NCBI GenBank assembly: GCA_030248215.1
Contig: JASANG010003720.1
Span: forward strand, 124,001-188,000
DNA length: 64,000 bases
Direction of reading: 5' to 3'
DNA from: Enoplolaimus lenunculus
Lineage: Eukaryota > Nematoda > Enoplea > Enoplida > Thoracostomopsidae
The translations under genes and the position numbers were made by a program. Position 1 is the first letter of the stretch, and each line of letters begins with the position of its first letter. This document shows positions 61,325 through 64,000 of the stretch, in pieces. Below the pieces are notes generated by a model. The model made no database searches and was not told the DNA's origin. It saw only the letters and a program-made list of their open reading frames with translations.

Positions 61325-63299
61325 TACTAAGCATTAGAAAGAAATTTGATGTAAACTTACCTTAAATGCGAAAAACTCAAATTTAAAGCCATATATACTC
61401 ACGTTATAAATGTTTTAGAACTGTTAAGCTATATTTCCATGCAAATTAAAAACTACATTTTCACAATCACAAAAGTCGCGCTTTTCTAATTTCATTTTTA
61501 TTTATTAGGTAACTCGCCCAATTTATAATGCTAATATATTTTAATTCATAAATTGTTTGAATTCAAATAGAAAATGAATACAATTGATAAGTACTTGCTC
61601 TAGTGAAAACCGATTTTATGCTGCAAAGTAGTGTAGAACCAATACATCGGTATCGGTATTGTAATCGGTATTTTGGAAGAATACTGATTTCGATACTTTC
61701 AATTTTGTATTGCACACATGAATTGCGTTAAATATATAATTGGAATGCGCAGCATTTAAAAATATGGCTGCAACAAATATTTTGTGAAACATGCTGAATT
61801 CGCATTTGCATCAACATGCGGACGTGGAAAATTGCTTGAAACACACTTTTGTTCGTTTCCTCTTAATTGTGCAAGAAATTCTAATAATGCAATTCCATCC
61901 CCAGTCAAAACTGCGAATCCGCAACTATAAGGTTTGCTTTGTAACTTATTCTTGTTTTCTTTCCGAAAACGAAAAACTAAGGCGGCCGGGCGTAGGCCTG
62001 AAAAATCTGGGCCGGCTCATACTATAATGAGAGCCCGCTGTGTTCGAGCGTCACGTTTTTGAAAGAGACTGCTTGCTTTGGGAACCTTATTAAATTATTG
62101 GTGTTAATTTTGCACGTCAAAATTTCTTCAAATATTCTAAACCGAGTTTTGGACATTTCAGTGCTCAACTTGGTGCTACCAATAATACATCGAGCAGTAA
62201 ATCAAAACTGATATCTGTACTTTACGCGTAAACTTTGAACTTAAATGTAAATCTAGGTTTAGAAAAAAAACTTACGCGAATGTAAAATCTAGGCACCTAC
62301 TACGAATTAAATAAAAAATGTCTCTCATACCACTGGCGGATGCAGTGGGTGCCACTCCGGCCTGAACCACCACAACTTAAATCAAGAGAAAGGTTTTGCA
62401 TTAAGATTCAGCATTAAATTAGCGTTCACCTTCGCTCTCGTCTTTTATACGTTGAGCGACCGATCCCTTTGAAATTCCTGCATCCACCACGGCGTCACAC
62501 AGATCTCGACGAGCCGAGTTCAACGGTACTATTTTCATATTTGCATGGCTAATGATTCAAGAGATGACCGAAAATATTATTAAAACACGCACAGATTTAT
62601 AAAGAGTCTCTATCATTCACATTCGCAAAATATAAGCTTTACTAATGTTATTCGTTGCACAAATTTGGAGAAGGTTTGTATGTTTTGTATAATAAAATGT
62701 CAAACTTTAAGGGACCACCACTTTGAATGAAAAGCTTTGCAGCCATAAGGTTCTAGCTCGTAAATAAACAGTTTTCGACAACTTGAGGTTACGACTACGT
62801 TTTCAAAAACGCGTCTTGGCAAAAAATACACGTAAAAAACTAGCTATGTTACTAATTTGTAATCATTTATAGACTAATGTTTTTCGTAATTGTCCACTTA
62901 ACATGTTTTCGTTAAATAAATAGCTTATCGTATATGGTTGAGATAACTTATGTAGCACATAAAAAATTGGATTGTTACAATCTACGACTCTGTAGAACAC
63001 CTCGCGACAAGATTTTAGTCGAAATACGAAGGCGAAACTTTGCGCTTCCGATTCTTATGAAAACGTTTACGTTTAATACTTCGACAATTTTTTCTTTAAA
63101 TATAGCGCATGAACACCGGTTGCCATGATCTTGAATGACATAAGTTTGTATATAAATACCACCAAAACAGAATAGTAGAAATAATAGGCTTTTGATAGAA
63201 ACATAAGAGAGACTTGAACACTTTTGGAAGAAACATATAATAGTGACACTACCGTGTCCCTATGATTTGCTGCAATTAAAAAATAAACATCATTTTTAA

Positions 63300-63386
63300 T
63301 ACCTATAAATTTCGCCACACCTCCGGCTTCGGCAAGTTTTGTTGACCTGCGGCTCCGGTATTTTTCACCTCTGGTTGCACCCTGCA
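63300..63386 (-). mobile_element. CCGGAG-type family C end
   Basis: CACCTCCGGCTTCGGCAAG and CACCTCTGGTTGCACCCTG form the right end of the CCGGAG-type relatives (26.5 kb, 52.0 kb). The left end is not recognisable. Confidence 0.55.
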
Positions 63387-63960
63387 TGATTCAATAAATT
63401 TATAGCCAAAAATTGCCATATTCTCTGTCTCAATTATTCTATTGCAGCAACAACATTATGGTGGATTTATCCCTGGCTGACTGTAGTACACAAAAAGTTC
63501 AATTTAGCTTTAGAACGCACGTTAACTCTGTTTTGACAGTCGAACGAAACTAGATTATCGATATTGAGTTTAGAATATATGACTGTTGAACACTGTCATT
63601 GCAGCAGCAAATTTATATATCGTATATTTTTTCAAAAATTTCAGCAAAATTTAAAATTTTAACTTTAAAATGTTGTTTTGATTCAATCGTGGGAACGAAT
63701 ATTGAATAATTTGAAGAGTTCCGTTCGCAGCCAGTGCATCGAGCATTTTATAACAAAGTTTCGTTTAACTAACAACCCATCATTAACGCATAATTTTACT
63801 AAGCTGCTGGTTCTATTATATACAATCGTTACTGTTTTGAAATTTATTCCGTCTCAAAGTCGACTCGCTCAGTTGCCTTACGGACTGTTCAATGTGGTAC
63901 AACGAGATTTTGCAAATCAAAATATACCAAAAAGTCTATCGTATACTTTCCAAAAAACTA

Positions 63961-64000
63961 CTGTAGCCACCCGAATAAGAGGGGGACTGATATTTATTTG
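63961..64000 (+). mobile_element. Family F element, left end, cut by the window
   Basis: After TA at 63959-63960 the sequence reads CTGTAGCCACCCGAATAAGA and continues as in the 23673 copy up to the last base. The rest lies outside the window. Confidence 0.8.

Larger units (their letters stand above)
58151..64000. other. Spacer downstream of NSRP1
   Basis: No exon series with agreeing phases was found on either strand. The elements listed separately occupy much of 58.4-61.4 kb. From 61.4 to 63.3 kb the sequence is AT-rich with no recognisable repeat or gene; short open frames at 61791 and 62934 show no family resemblance. Confidence 0.55.

Overview
The window is nuclear DNA of an animal, probably an invertebrate. 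It is AT-rich and its genes are split by short to medium introns with ordinary GT-AG borders. Three genes have recognisable metazoan relatives: a GCNA/ACRC-type SprT protease, a MICU2/MICU3-type mitochondrial calcium uptake protein, and NSRP1 (CCDC55). I cannot name the phylum from sequence alone. All exon models were built by hand from reading frame, splice borders and phase agreement; no transcript or database was consulted.

Layout. 1-7684 (minus): seven phase-consistent exons of an unrecognised Ser/Pro-rich protein with a long Gln/His run; it runs off the left edge. 7685-29708: 22 kb without a supported gene, filled with short inverted-repeat transposons, tandem repeats and a 1158-base stretch with no G on the plus strand. 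29709-36857 (minus): GCNA homologue. 36427-37264 (minus): a few exon-like pieces of unclear membership. 38545-47905 (plus): MICU3-like gene, 11 exons, about 450 residues. 47906-53371: repeat-rich spacer. 53372/53437-58150 (plus): NSRP1 homologue, 8 exons. 58151-64000: spacer with nested elements, a large inverted repeat and the start of another element at the right edge.

The genes are unrelated housekeeping or germline genes and do not form a pathway: GCNA acts on DNA-protein crosslinks in the nucleus, MICU3 gates the mitochondrial calcium uniporter, and NSRP1 acts in splicing. GCNA and MICU3 are divergently transcribed with about 1.7 kb between their proposed start codons.

The dominant feature is non-autonomous DNA transposons. 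At least eight families recur, several with target-site duplications readable from the sequence: two with 8-bp duplications and GGCC ends carrying TTAGGC-like arrays; one with 8-bp duplications and CAGGGTGCAAC ends carrying CCGGAA iterations; one with CAGTG-CACTG ends and 8-bp duplications; one with TTAA; one GC-rich hairpin family with TAA; and three with TA. No transposase gene was found, so they must have depended on enzymes encoded elsewhere. No retroviral, Polinton or toxin-like element was recognised. I did not find a clear new biological system; the strongest oddities are the G-free tract, the CATATG-palindrome element at 58.5 kb and the telomere-like arrays inside transposons.
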